The notes beneath the pieces are model-generated. The model saw only the letters and a program-made list of their open reading frames with translations, made no database searches and was not told where the DNA came from. A stretch of DNA of 64,000 nt from NCBI GenBank assembly GCA_016930915.1, contig JAFGFU010000033.1, positions 1 through 64,000 on the forward strand, read 5' to 3'. The first letter of the stretch is position 1. Every line of letters starts with the position of its first letter. Source of the stretch: Campylobacterales bacterium. Lineage in GTDB: Bacteria > Campylobacterota > Campylobacteria > Campylobacterales > Sulfurospirillaceae. Made by a program: the position numbers and the translations under genes. This document shows, in pieces, positions 35,387 to 43,754 of this stretch.

Positions 35387-36085
35387 ATGTTTCAAAATTC
35401 TTTTTTTCGTAAGTATTTTATGGCACTGGTTTTTTCATGGCTTTTTGTTCCTGCCTTGATGGCAGCAGATGCGTTTAGTTTAGCGCCCTTACCTTATGGA
35501 TATGATGCCTTAGAACCTGCGATTGATAAAGCAACCATGCAAATTCATCATGGAAAGCATCATCAAGCGTATGTTTCAAATCTTAATGCGCAAGTAGCGA
35601 CTTACCCTGAGCTTGCAAAGATGAGTTTAGAACAGATTATGGCTTCGGTTTCTAAATACAATGCGGCTGTGCGCAACAACGGTGGTGGACACTATAACCA
35701 TGATTTATTTTGGAAACTCATGGCACCTATGGGAAAAGGCGGTACGCCATCAGCTTCACTCGCTAAAGCGATTGAGCGTGATTTTGGAAGTTTAGAGAAG
35801 ATGAAAGAGGCGTTTGAAAAAGCAGGGGCTACCCGTTTTGGCTCAGGGTGGGCATGGGTCATAGTCACGGCGGATAAAAAACTAGCGGTGACATCAACAC
35901 CTAATCAAGACAATCCTCTCATGGACGTCGCAGAAGCGAAGGGAATGCCAATCTTAGCGGCAGATGTATGGGAACATGCTTATTATCTTAAGTATCAAAA
36001 TAAACGAACGGATTATTTGAAAAATTGGTGGAGTGTGGTCAACTGGAATGAGGTCAATGCACGCTTTGATGCGGCAATGAAGTAG
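35387..36085 (+). CDS. Exported superoxide dismutase, Mn-type signature
   Basis: 232 residues. An N-terminal signal sequence (FRKYFMALVFSWLFVPALMA, cleavage predicted near residue 27) precedes a complete Fe/Mn SOD. Metal ligands are H54, H105, D193 and H197. The GGGHYNHDLFW (99-109) and NQDNPLMD (Q174) signatures are those of manganese rather than iron enzymes. Cytoplasmic C. jejuni SodB is the iron type, so an exported Mn-type enzyme is a distinct addition. It would destroy superoxide in the periplasm. AGGAGG precedes the ATG. Metal preference is inferred from residues and could be cambialistic. Confidence 0.92.
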   Translation: MFQNSFFRKYFMALVFSWLFVPALMAADAFSLAPLPYGYDALEPAIDKATMQIHHGKHHQAYVSNLNAQVATYPELAKMSLEQIMASVSKYNAAVRNNGGGHYNHDLFWKLMAPMGKGGTPSASLAKAIERDFGSLEKMKEAFEKAGATRFGSGWAWVIVTADKKLAVTSTPNQDNPLMDVAEAKGMPILAADVWEHAYYLKYQNKRTDYLKNWWSVVNWNEVNARFDAAMK

Positions 36086-36094
36086 TTACAATGC

Positions 36095-36127
36095 TTTACA
36101 TGTAAGGAGAAAATCCTTACATGTAAA
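36095..36127. terminator. Double TTACATGTAA inverted repeat between convergent genes
   Basis: Arms TTTACATGTAAGGA (36095-36108) and TCCTTACATGTAAA (36114-36127) pair perfectly over 14 bp around a GAAAA loop. Each arm contains its own copy of the dispersed palindrome. It lies ten bases after the sod stop and five before the stop of the convergent zinc-ribbon gene, and is the likely bidirectional terminator of both. Confidence 0.7.
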
Positions 36128-36131
36128 AGAG

Positions 36132-36326
36132 TTACTTTTGAAATTCAGCAGATACTTGTGCGTTTGATTTTGCGACATCACCACTTCCGTGGATAATGTG
36201 TGGAATACAGCTTGTACAAACGTGAATTTCTTCGCTATTTTTCATGGCTTTGATAAAGACTGCATTACTACTCTCTTCGCTGCTTCTTAGACAGACGTTG
36301 CAGACTTGAATATTATTAATTTCCAT
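36132..36326 (-). CDS. Small zinc-ribbon-like protein
   Basis: 64 residues with two CxxC knuckles, VCNVC (C9, C12) and VCTSC (C37, C40), separated by about 25 residues, which suggests a structural zinc site. No other motif is recognised. An AAGGAG ribosome site lies upstream on the minus strand. Its 3' end meets sod at the double palindrome. Its function is unknown. Confidence 0.7.
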   Translation of the reverse strand: MEINNIQVCNVCLRSSEESSNAVFIKAMKNSEEIHVCTSCIPHIIHGSGDVAKSNAQVSAEFQK

Positions 36327-36396
36327 AAGAACTCCTTGTTAAATTTGGCGTATTATAGTGGAAAAGAGAAGGAAAAAGATTGAGGAACATCAAGGC

Positions 36397-36675
36397 TTAG
36401 ATTTTATAAAGCCAGTCACCTTTTTGCTCATTCCAAAATGGAAATTGTTCTTTAAATTCATCTTGACTAAAGCGAAAACGAAACTGCTCAGTGTAGGTCA
36501 TCAAAAGGCGATAGGCTTCATGAATCTCTTGAAATTTTTCATTCTCTTCACCCGAAGCGTCTGGATGGTGCTGTTTGCAGAGTTCAAGGTAGCGTTCTCG
36601 AATCTCCTTTTTACCCATTCCCGAAATAATGCCTAAGGTCTCTAATGCCTTTTGGAAGGTTTCGTAGTGCATCAT
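36397..36675 (-). CDS. J-domain (DnaJ-like) protein
   Basis: 92 residues. The J domain occupies most of the chain, with YETFQKALETLGIISGMGKKEIRERYLELCKQHHPDASGEENEKFQEIHEAYRLLMTY and the diagnostic HPD at about 37-39. No zinc-finger or substrate-binding region is present, so it is a minimal DnaK co-factor. The start codon overlaps the true stop of the upstream DsrE frame (TAATG at 36677-36673), so the two were probably co-translated. Confidence 0.8.
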   Translation of the reverse strand: MMHYETFQKALETLGIISGMGKKEIRERYLELCKQHHPDASGEENEKFQEIHEAYRLLMTYTEQFRFRFSQDEFKEQFPFWNEQKGDWLYKI

Positions 36676-37030
36676 TAGAAGGTTAAGATTTTTTCTGCTT
36701 CAATGCTCCACTCGGTGAGCATTCCCATCGTGCCTTTGATGCCTTCATCAAAATAGGGTTGGTTTTTATGAATTCCACAACGTGTCATGCAGGTTCCGCA
36801 CACACCCAAAGCAACACCATCGACAAAGAGTTCTTTTTGAGCATAGCGACTAAATCATAATCGTAAAAATCAGGCTTTGGGGTTGCTTCACGTGCCATAT
36901 CCACCGCATCGCTCATCAAAAATATTTTTACCTTTTCACCTTTTACATGTAAAGATTTTGCAAGGCGCAGAGCATTATACGTTTTATCGCCTCCATCGTA
37001 AGGTTGGTTGTTGAAAATAAAAAGTATCAT
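36675..37030 (-). pseudogene. DsrE-family protein gene interrupted by a one-base frameshift
   Basis: The minus strand encodes MILFIFNNQPYDGGDKTYNA through YDLVAMLKK in one frame to about 36834. It then continues as LFVDGVALGVCGTCMTRCGI and on to EWSIEAEKILTF in another frame, ending at a TAA at 36675. Joined, it is a complete DsrE-family protein of about 118 residues with the conserved Cys region VCGTCMTRC. The shift is at an A5 run (36834-36838); a sixth A would restore KKELFVDG. As read, translation ends at 36785 after 81 residues and loses the cysteines. It may be a sequencing error, a pseudogene or slippage-controlled. A motif copy (36943-36952) is read as LHV in the intact N-terminal part. 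Confidence 0.75.
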
Positions 37031-37049
37031 TCACTTCCTTTAATTATAT

Positions 37050-37071
37050 ATTTAGCTATTTTGCTAAATAG
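37050..37071. promoter_or_regulatory. Inverted-repeat operator between DsrE and ArsR genes
   Basis: Perfect 8-bp arms TATTTAGC (37050-37057) and GCTAAATA (37064-37071) around TATTTT lie in the divergent region. Size and symmetry fit an ArsR-family operator, and the position would allow control of both directions. Confidence 0.55.
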
Positions 37072-37117
37072 CTTTATTATGGTACAATTTTTTAAAATGA
37101 TTGTCAATGAGGTAAAA

Positions 37118-37462
37118 ATGACGTTAGAAGAGAAAGCAAAATTTTTTAAAGCCTTAGGAAGTGAAACACGTTTGAAAATTTTTCAAAATATTCTTCATTC
37201 TCCTTACGTTTGCGATGTCAATGCCGAGGTTAGAAGTTTAGATTTAATTAAGCAAGCGACGTGTGTTGGAACAATTGCCCAAGAGTTTGATTTTTCATTG
37301 CCAACAATTTCTCGTCATCTCAAAGAGCTTAAAGAGGCACGAGTCATTAAAATGAATAAAGTAAGTAATAAAATTTATGTAGAACCTGATTATGCTTTCC
37401 TTGAAGAGATCGCAGATTGTTTAAATCAAATTATTCAAGAGGGACTTCATGCAAAAAAATGA
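37118..37462 (+). CDS. ArsR-family transcriptional regulator with three cysteines
   Basis: 114 residues with a winged-helix ArsR fold: LEEKAKFFKALGSETRLKIFQNI, TIAQEFDFSLPTISRHLKELKEARVI as the recognition helix, and IYVEPDYAFLEEIADCLNQI. Cysteines are at 32, 49 and 101. Cys32 and Cys101 lie roughly where the sulfur-sensing regulators SqrR/BigR have their reactive pair, but the canonical arsenic CVC box is absent. It diverges from the DsrE gene, so a thiol or persulfide signal is plausible but is inference. The ATG at 37118 behind GAGGT is chosen over further upstream in-frame starts that run into the operator. The stop overlaps the methyltransferase start. Confidence 0.8.
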   Translation: MTLEEKAKFFKALGSETRLKIFQNILHSPYVCDVNAEVRSLDLIKQATCVGTIAQEFDFSLPTISRHLKELKEARVIKMNKVSNKIYVEPDYAFLEEIADCLNQIIQEGLHAKK

Positions 37463-38036
37463 GGATGCTTTTAGCGTATATGCAAACGAGTATGATGCAT
37501 GGTTTGATAGCCATGGTGCCTTTTATGAAGCAGAAGTAGCGTGTGTAAAGAAGTTGATAGGTAATGCTTTTGGAGGTCTTGATATCGGTGCTGGAAGTGG
37601 GCGGTTTAGTTTGAAACCTGCTATTACTTGTGGGGTAGAACCCTCATTTTCAATGCGCCTTCTTGCTGAAAAACGGGGTATACACGTTGTTGATGGTTTT
37701 GCGGAAGAGCTTCCCTTTGAAGCTATGCTTTTTCCTTTTGCTTTGATGATTAATAGCTTATGTTTCATTCAAAATCCTGAACAAGCATTGCAAGAAGCCT
37801 TTAGAGTTTTACAAAAAAATGGATTTTTAGTGGTAGGTTTTATTGATAAGTTATCGGATTTGGGTCAATCCTATGAGGCTGGAAAAGAGAGGAGTCGTTT
37901 TTACCGTAATGCTACGTTTTTTTCTCGTGAAGAAGTTATGAATTTAGCGTTCAAAGTAGGGTTTGATGTGTATCGTGTAGAGCGTGAAGAGACGGATTTT
38001 GGAATGGTGTTTTTAAAGTTTTTTAAACCTTCGTGA
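37449..38036 (+). CDS. Class I SAM-dependent methyltransferase
   Basis: 195 residues of the Methyltransf_11 type. A SAM-binding glycine loop GLDIGAGSGRFS (about 43-54), an acidic VEPSFSMRLLAEKRG strand (about 63-77), and PFALMINSLCFIQNPEQALQEAFRVLQKNGFLVVGFID (about 96-133). The substrate is not readable. It overlaps the ArsR gene by 14 bases and is thus part of the same unit; in ArsR operons such enzymes can act on metalloids, but no arsenite motif is evident. A motif copy (38041-38050) follows the stop. Confidence 0.75.
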   Translation: MQKNEDAFSVYANEYDAWFDSHGAFYEAEVACVKKLIGNAFGGLDIGAGSGRFSLKPAITCGVEPSFSMRLLAEKRGIHVVDGFAEELPFEAMLFPFALMINSLCFIQNPEQALQEAFRVLQKNGFLVVGFIDKLSDLGQSYEAGKERSRFYRNATFFSREEVMNLAFKVGFDVYRVEREETDFGMVFLKFFKPS

Positions 38037-38056
38037 TGTCTTACATGTAAAAAGAA

Positions 38057-38821
38057 TTAGAGAAAAAAGACGAGACTTATCATCGTATCAATGCCTATAT
38101 CCACAGGCTCTTTTCCAATTTGTTTAGCACTGTTTTTGACTTCATCAATCATTTGGGTTAAGAGCACTTCAAAGTTAAAATTAGAGGCATCCAAAAGGCT
38201 TTCTCGTTTAGTTCTAAGCGAGGGAAGATTTTGAACTAAATCCCATGAAAGAGGCTCACCTTTAAGGAGTTTTTGGTGGAGTTCGATTTGCCAATTATTT
38301 TGCCATGTAGTAAAAAGGTAGTTACCATTGGTGTCTTTAGCGGTTTTTATTTTCCAGCGAATCACTTCAAGATAGTAGTAGAGTTTTTTAAACTCCTCTT
38401 CTTTGTAACTCAGCGTCGTGACTTGATGCCCTTCGCCGATTTTGTAACTCTCCCAAAGCAATTTATGCAATCCTAAAATAAGAAAATCATTACGCTCAGG
38501 GATCGTAGGATTTTTATCGAAGGCAAGACGTAAATAATCATCATAGGTTTTCAGCAAAATACCATTGTAATGCATTCGAATCGTGTTTTTGGCGTATTTG
38601 ATTTCATGAAAGATATAGGGTTGTGAGGCTTTATTAAAGGCTTTTGGATTGCGAATATCGAGTTTTTCTTTATAGGTATAGAGGTAGTGGGTAATTTTTT
38701 TATAATCTTGCGTGAGATTGGTAGCACCTCGCGATTGAAGCAATTCGCTTACTTTTTCTTGAGGATTTGTTCCGCATCCGATAAAAAAAAAGAGAAGCAA
38801 AACAGTGAATCCTCTAATCAT
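38057..38821 (-). CDS. Putative lipoprotein of unknown function
   Basis: 254 residues with a lipoprotein signal (VLLLFFFIGCGTN, lipobox Cys16). The mature part is helical and Trp/Tyr-rich (HKLLWESYKIGEG, YYYLEVIRWKIKTAKDTNGNYLFTTWQNNWQIELHQKLLKG). I do not recognise a family. It overlaps the preceding 81-residue protein gene by eight bases and so is the last gene of the Na/Pi-transporter operon, which suggests an envelope role linked to phosphate or ion transport. Confidence 0.65.
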   Translation of the reverse strand: MIRGFTVLLLFFFIGCGTNPQEKVSELLQSRGATNLTQDYKKITHYLYTYKEKLDIRNPKAFNKASQPYIFHEIKYAKNTIRMHYNGILLKTYDDYLRLAFDKNPTIPERNDFLILGLHKLLWESYKIGEGHQVTTLSYKEEEFKKLYYYLEVIRWKIKTAKDTNGNYLFTTWQNNWQIELHQKLLKGEPLSWDLVQNLPSLRTKRESLLDASNFNFEVLLTQMIDEVKNSAKQIGKEPVDIGIDTMISLVFFL

Positions 38822-39059
38822 GATGCAAAAAATCCTTTCCCTTTTTAAGTTGCTCTTTTATAATACTCAAGGTCTCCTTAAGGGCTTCCCGTTTGGTCGC
38901 ATCGTCTTCATGTTGGAGAGTCTCTTTGAGAGAGAGATATTGTTGTTCAAGTTTGCTCATTAAGATTTTAATCTCTTCTTTTGTTTGCTTTTTCTCTTCG
39001 TGTTCAGGGCTAATACCTAAAATTTCTTTGAGGGCTTGAATAAATTTTTTTTGACTCAT
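38814..39059 (-). CDS. Small coiled-coil protein, function unknown
   Basis: 81 residues, highly charged and helical (QALKEILGISPEHEEKKQTKEEIKILMSKLEQQYLSLKETLQHEDDATKREALKETLSIIKEQLKKG). No signal sequence. It lies eleven bases after the Na/Pi transporter gene and overlaps the lipoprotein gene. A cytoplasmic partner of the transporter PhoU-like tail is possible but speculative. Confidence 0.6.
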   Translation of the reverse strand: MSQKKFIQALKEILGISPEHEEKKQTKEEIKILMSKLEQQYLSLKETLQHEDDATKREALKETLSIIKEQLKKGKDFLHHD

Positions 39060-39070
39060 GCATTGCTCCT

Positions 39071-40879
39071 TTATTGTTTTTCATGGGCTAAAGCACTGGC
39101 TTCTGTTTCCGTTAAAATAAGTGCTTCACGTCCCTCTTTAAGTTCTTTTTTCTCATGGACAAAGAGAAGTTGTGCGGCTTTGGAAAGTTCTGACGCAATG
39201 GTGTAAGCATAGGTCGTATCATTCATCAGTGAGGTTGCCATTGTGTAGTTGATTTTATTGGTACGAATGAGATTATCTAGTGATTTATTCGCTGCGATAT
39301 CATATTTTTGTGTATCAACATGCAGTTTACTGAGGAGTAAAATAGCCACATCTTCTTCATCGGTATTGAAAATAAGTTGCATCGTACGTAGATGGCTTAT
39401 GAGATTTTTACGAATGTGGTTGTACTCAGTTTTAATGTCACTGTTGGATGATTCGAGGTATTTAAGCATGTTTTTTTGCATATGTTTTGACGCTTTAAAG
39501 GCTTCGACAATACAAATATTGGCATTTTTGATGGCGACTAAATCGTACATATTTTCTTGTGAAAATTTACCTTGTGCGCTAATGGCAAACGTAATAATTT
39601 TTCCATAAATCTCTTTGATATTGCGCTCATAATAGGCATCCATATCTACAAACAGTGCTTTATTGCGTTGGTGAATGATTTCATCAACCTCCATGCCCGA
39701 GGTGACATCACTTTTATAAATGCTCAGTGCTTGCGCAATAATGTCTAGGACATTTTGGTAGAGGTGTTTGGTCTCTTTAACGAGGACAGTGTGAGCACTC
39801 ATAGGAAAATCAAGTGCACTTTCGTCTAAATAGATAACATCATCTTTTTGATGTAAGTCTTTTTCATAAGGGCGAAAAAGGGCATTGAGTAGGGTGACTA
39901 ATTGTGTGGTCCATGGAAAAAGAAGCATAATGCCAGCTAAATTAAAAAAAGTATGAAAAAGTGCTAGTTTTAAGGCATAGTCATCGTTCATAATTCCAAT
40001 TAAAGAGGCTGTTTTATCGACCAAATAAAGAAAAGGTTGCATAAAAATAATCGCTATAAGCGCACTTACGAGATTAAACAGTAGATGTGCAACCGCAAAT
40101 TTTTTGCCCTCGTTGTTAGCCGTAAGTGAGCCTAAAAGGGCGGTAATGGTTGTTCCAACATTAGATCCAATGGCAAGAGCAAGGGCATTTTCATAGGTGA
40201 TTTGAAAAGAGGCGAGTGCGGTGATAATGAGCACTAAGGTTGCATGGGAGGATTGCATAACAACGGTTGCAACAATACCAATTAAGGTAAAAAGTAAAAG
40301 TCCTTGTAGCCCTTGCATGGCATAGTGTGTTAGATCAATATGTGTTTTAAACGTTTCAAATCCTTCTTTCATATAAGCAATGCCTAAAAAAAGAAAGCCT
40401 AATCCTACCAGAAGGTAGCCGATGCCCTTACTTTTTTTCTCATTTTGAAACATCATGATTGTGCCAAAAACGAGCATGGGCATAGCGTAGGTTGCAATGT
40501 CCACTTTAAGACCTAATCCTGCAATGAGCCACGCACCTGTGGTTGTGCCTAAATTAGCCCCAAAGATAATGCCAATACCTTGCTCCAAGGAGATAAGCCC
40601 TGCACTAATAAAAGAGATAGAGAGAATAGAAATGAGGGAGCTTGATTGCATAATGCTGGTAGTGACAATACCAAAAAAGAGACTTTTCGTTACGGTGCTG
40701 GTCATACGTTCTAATAAGCGTTCCAATAAGCCACCAATAAAGGAGCGAAATCCTTCTTCCAGACAAAACATACCAAATAAAAAGATGGCAATGCCTGAAC
40801 TGATAAGCAAAAGAGTGTGGCTTAATGTAAAGGTATAGGCAAGAAGAGCCATGACTAAAATGAGTCCAATTCGCTTCAC
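39071..40879 (-). CDS. Na+/phosphate cotransporter family protein with PhoU-like C-terminal domain
   Basis: 602 residues. Two Na_Pi_cotrans repeats are present, with the paired motifs TTSIMQSSSLISILSISFISAG, GANLGTTTGAWL, VVMQSSHATLVLIITALAS and GSNVGTTITALLG. A C-terminal cytoplasmic helical domain (about 350-595) resembles PhoU. About nine or ten hydrophobic segments are seen. The protein should couple sodium and phosphate movement, and bacterial members such as YjbB may export phosphate. It heads a three-gene operon. A motif copy (40889-40898) lies ten bases upstream of its start. Confidence 0.88.
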   Translation of the reverse strand: MKRIGLILVMALLAYTFTLSHTLLLISSGIAIFLFGMFCLEEGFRSFIGGLLERLLERMTSTVTKSLFFGIVTTSIMQSSSLISILSISFISAGLISLEQGIGIIFGANLGTTTGAWLIAGLGLKVDIATYAMPMLVFGTIMMFQNEKKSKGIGYLLVGLGFLFLGIAYMKEGFETFKTHIDLTHYAMQGLQGLLLFTLIGIVATVVMQSSHATLVLIITALASFQITYENALALAIGSNVGTTITALLGSLTANNEGKKFAVAHLLFNLVSALIAIIFMQPFLYLVDKTASLIGIMNDDYALKLALFHTFFNLAGIMLLFPWTTQLVTLLNALFRPYEKDLHQKDDVIYLDESALDFPMSAHTVLVKETKHLYQNVLDIIAQALSIYKSDVTSGMEVDEIIHQRNKALFVDMDAYYERNIKEIYGKIITFAISAQGKFSQENMYDLVAIKNANICIVEAFKASKHMQKNMLKYLESSNSDIKTEYNHIRKNLISHLRTMQLIFNTDEEDVAILLLSKLHVDTQKYDIAANKSLDNLIRTNKINYTMATSLMNDTTYAYTIASELSKAAQLLFVHEKKELKEGREALILTETEASALAHEKQ

Positions 40880-40932
40880 ATTTTTCCTTTACATGTAAAA
40901 CTAGAGAGCAAAATATTGTACACTTTTTTTGC

Positions 40933-40938
40933 TATAAT
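40933..40938 (+). promoter_or_regulatory. -10 element of luxS
   Basis: TATAAT lies 21 bases before the ATG, followed by an AAAGGATG ribosome site. Confidence 0.45.
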
Positions 40939-40959
40939 CCATGCAAAAAAGGATGAAAA

Positions 40960-41466
40960 ATGCCATTACTAGATAGTTTCTGTGTCGATCACGTCAAAAT
41001 GCCTTCTCCTGCTGTGCGTCTTGCAAAAACGATGAAAACACCTAAAGGGGATGATATTAGCGTCTTTGATTTGCGTTTTTGTAAACCCAATCAAGAGATT
41101 CTTTCCGAAAAAGGAATTCATACCTTAGAGCATCTCTTTGCAGGCTTTATGCGCACGCATCTCAATGGTAATGGTGTGGAAATTATTGATATTTCTCCGA
41201 TGGGATGCCGTACGGGATTTTACATGAGTTTGATTGGAACACCCACTCCTCAACACGCCGTTGAGGCATGGAAAGCATCGATGGAAGATATTTTACATGT
41301 AAAGAGTGAATCTGATATTCCAGAGCTTAATATCTATCAATGCGGAACATACACCATGCACTCTTTGGAAGAAGCCCATGCTATTGCCTCAAATATTCTA
41401 GCCAAAGGGATTGGGGTGATGGATAATGAGGCGTTAAAACTAGACCTCAAACATCTTCACGTTTAG
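40960..41466 (+). CDS. luxS: S-ribosylhomocysteine lyase
   Basis: 168 residues. LuxS cleaves S-ribosylhomocysteine to homocysteine and DPD, the AI-2 precursor, in the activated methyl cycle. The metal site HTLEH (H54, E57, H58) with C128 in YQCGTYTM, and the catalytic Cys83 in MGCRTGFYM, are all present. It is monocistronic, and sstT follows after a short gap. A motif copy at 41293 is read as LHV. An AI-2 receptor is not seen here, so the metabolic role is the safer reading. Confidence 0.97.
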   Translation: MPLLDSFCVDHVKMPSPAVRLAKTMKTPKGDDISVFDLRFCKPNQEILSEKGIHTLEHLFAGFMRTHLNGNGVEIIDISPMGCRTGFYMSLIGTPTPQHAVEAWKASMEDILHVKSESDIPELNIYQCGTYTMHSLEEAHAIASNILAKGIGVMDNEALKLDLKHLHV

Positions 41467-41536
41467 TTTAAGAGGCTCTAAGAACTTTTTAACTACAATC
41501 TAATTTTTAAGATTCAATTTGAATAAAGGTGTGAGA

Positions 41537-42742
41537 ATGGAGCGTTTAGTTTCACGGTATAAAGAGGGCAATTTGATTGTTCTTATTTTAATGGGTATGG
41601 TGCTAGGAGTGGTTATTGCTATGATTTCTCCAAGTGCTGCCATGGCGGTTTCAATTTTAGGTAAATTGTTTGTAGGGGCACTGAAGGCGGTTGCGCCTGT
41701 TTTGGTTCTTATTTTGGTTTCAACAGCCATTGCGACCAAAGAAGTGGGGTCTCAAACCAACATTAAGTCCATTATTATCATGTATGCTATTGGTACTTTT
41801 TTAGCCGCATTGGCCGCTGTGATTGTTAGTTTTTCGTTTCCTGTAAGTTTGGTTCTTGTCAATCCAGAAGCTGCTTTAACGCCACCGCAAAGCATTGTGG
41901 GGGTTATTAAAGGATTTGTGGTCAGCATGGTTGACAATCCTATTAATGCATTGGCTAAGGGTAATTATATTGGAGTACTTACATGGGCAGTAGCCGCTGG
42001 TATTGCGTTGCATCATAGCAGCAAACAGACTAAAGCAGTCATGCAAGACATCAGCAATGCCATGACAAAAATCGTTCAAGGTGTGATTCGTTTGGCTCCA
42101 TTTGGTATTTTAGGCTTAGTGGCTGAAACCTTTGCCGAGACAGGCTTTACCGCTTTGTTAGGGTATGGAAAGCTTTTAGTGCTTTTGGTAGGAACGATGT
42201 TTTTTGTGGCATTATTTATCAACCCTTTATTGGTGTTTTTGAAAACCAAAAGCAATCCGTATCCTTTGGTGCTTACGTGTTTAAAAGAGAGTGGTGTGAC
42301 AGCATTTTTTACCAGAAGCTCTGCGGCAAACATTCCTGTGAATATGGCATTGTGTAAAAAATTGGGATTGCATGAAGATACGTATTCTATCTCGATTCCT
42401 CTAGGTGCAACGGCTAATATGGCAGGAGCAGCCGTTACGATTACCATTTTAACGCTAGCCACCGTGCATACCTTAGGCATTTCAGTGGATTTACCCACGG
42501 CTTTACTCTTAAGTGTGCTTGCGAGTGTTTCAGCCGCAGGTGTTTCAGGTGTTGCAGGTGGTTCTTTGCTTCTGATTCCTTTGGCGTGTGGTCTTTTTGG
42601 AATTAGCGATGAGATTGCCATGCAAGTGGTTGCCGTTGGTTTCTTAATTGGTGTGGTTCAAGATTCTACTGAAACAGCGCTTAACAGCTCAACGGATGTT
42701 GTCTTTACCGCTGCATGTTCGGATGCACCTGTTAAATTATAA
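41537..42742 (+). CDS. sstT: Serine/threonine:sodium symporter
   Basis: About 401 residues of the dicarboxylate/amino acid:cation symporter family. [50 protein letters not shown] and [22 protein letters not shown] match SstT. The family-typical [21 protein letters not shown] is also present. About eight membrane segments plus re-entrant loops are predicted. The ATG at 41537 behind AAAGGTG is chosen over a TTG at 41519. Serine is a favoured carbon source in this phylum. A motif copy fills the gap to the convergent gene. Confidence 0.92.
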   Translation: MERLVSRYKEGNLIVLILMGMVLGVVIAMISPSAAMAVSILGKLFVGALKAVAPVLVLILVSTAIATKEVGSQTNIKSIIIMYAIGTFLAALAAVIVSFSFPVSLVLVNPEAALTPPQSIVGVIKGFVVSMVDNPINALAKGNYIGVLTWAVAAGIALHHSSKQTKAVMQDISNAMTKIVQGVIRLAPFGILGLVAETFAETGFTALLGYGKLLVLLVGTMFFVALFINPLLVFLKTKSNPYPLVLTCLKESGVTAFFTRSSAANIPVNMALCKKLGLHEDTYSISIPLGATANMAGAAVTITILTLATVHTLGISVDLPTALLLSVLASVSAAGVSGVAGGSLLLIPLACGLFGISDEIAMQVVAVGFLIGVVQDSTETALNSSTDVVFTAACSDAPVKL

Positions 42743-42756
42743 TCTTTACATGTAAA

Positions 42757-43185
42757 CTAGTTTGGTGAGGTATTGGAGGCAAAAAACTCCAATTTCTTGC
42801 CAAATCCTAGGGTGTTGTCCGTGAATTTTAAATACGTTATGTGAATGCTCCAAAGCGTTGGACTCAGTGCTAGGGCATAAGGAAAGCGTTTCAAATAAGT
42901 CTTTTTTTCTCTCTCATTTGCTTCTTGAAAAATCCCTGTAAATTGTACCCCTTGAATTTTCCCCACGATGTTTGTTTCTAAAGCGATGATGCCTGCTACT
43001 TTTTCATTGGCTAAAGCTTCTTTCCCATGACGTGTTTTTTGGACATCTGTAGCAATAATCAAGGTAGGCACACTTTCTATAAACGCATAAAAACAAGAAG
43101 CACAATAGGGCTGATTGTTGCAAGAAGTTGCTAAGCTTAAGAGATGATGTTTTTTAATAAAGGTACTAATAATAGGCTCTAGCAA
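42757..43185 (-). CDS. Flavin-binding split-barrel protein (pyridoxamine 5'-phosphate oxidase-like, YhbP type)
   Basis: 142 residues, with ISTFIKKHHLLSLATSCNNQPYCASCFYAFIESVPTLIIATDVQKTRHGKEALANEKVAGIIALET near the N terminus. This is the PNPOx-like split barrel of the YhbP/UPF0306 kind. The enzymatic role is unknown. It is followed on the same strand, in reverse order, by the hemerythrin gene upstream, with a motif copy between them (43199-43208). Confidence 0.7.
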   Translation of the reverse strand: MLEPIISTFIKKHHLLSLATSCNNQPYCASCFYAFIESVPTLIIATDVQKTRHGKEALANEKVAGIIALETNIVGKIQGVQFTGIFQEANEREKKTYLKRFPYALALSPTLWSIHITYLKFTDNTLGFGKKLEFFASNTSPN

Positions 43186-43212
43186 GAGATTTTCCTTTTT
43201 ACATGTAAAGAT

Positions 43213-43638
43213 TTAGTGTAGCGATTTGAACTCATTTTCATCCAGTGTAATGCTTTTTCGCCACGCTTCAATTTTCAGGTCATTTTCTAAAATATGTTCC
43301 ATCAGCCATTTTTGAGAGATAAATTTCATTTTCTCTTGCAATCCTTCGATACTTTTTTCTTCCTTGAGGATTTTATTCATCCCTTCAATAATGCTTTGAT
43401 GCAGTTTTTGATGCTTAATAAAGAGCGGATAATGCAGGCTTTGCATGTACGCCTCTTCTTCTTTAAAATGTTTTGCCATGTAGTCATAAAATGCTTTGAA
43501 GAGTTTGGAAAGTTCTGCTTTGCTAGAAGTTGCAGGATCGAGTGCATGTACCGCATTAGCGAGGCTAAAAAGCTCTTGATGTTGGGCATCAAGGGTCTTG
43601 TGGTGTAAAGAGAAACGCTCACTCCATTCTAAAATCAT
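43213..43638 (-). CDS. Bacteriohemerythrin
   Basis: 141 residues. The di-iron ligands of hemerythrin are seen in order: HHKTLDAQHQELF (His and the HxxxxDxxH-like pattern), HFKEEEAYM, LFIKHQKLHQSI and HILENDLKIEAW (HxxxxD). The single-domain protein binds oxygen reversibly and could deliver or sense oxygen in a microaerophile, in keeping with the cbb3 genes in this window. It stands divergent from the RND operon. Confidence 0.92.
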   Translation of the reverse strand: MILEWSERFSLHHKTLDAQHQELFSLANAVHALDPATSSKAELSKLFKAFYDYMAKHFKEEEAYMQSLHYPLFIKHQKLHQSIIEGMNKILKEEKSIEGLQEKMKFISQKWLMEHILENDLKIEAWRKSITLDENEFKSLH

Positions 43639-43754
43639 TGGGTATCCCTTTGAAACTATTTTGCGTCTATTTTAGCATGGTTTTCTTCTTTTCCAGCAAG
43701 GTTTTATTAACGAAAATGCAGTAGAATGTCACACATATTTTCTAAGGAATCATC

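Noticed and set aside
36358-36636. 92-codon plus-strand frame opposite the J-domain gene
   Set aside because: The minus strand encodes a clear J domain with HPD, and the plus-strand product has no recognisable features.
42076-42621. 181-codon open frame antisense to sstT
   Set aside because: It is opposite a clearly conserved transporter, its product is compositionally odd (Pro/Lys/Ala-rich), and no ribosome site is present. It is a shadow of the sstT codon pattern.
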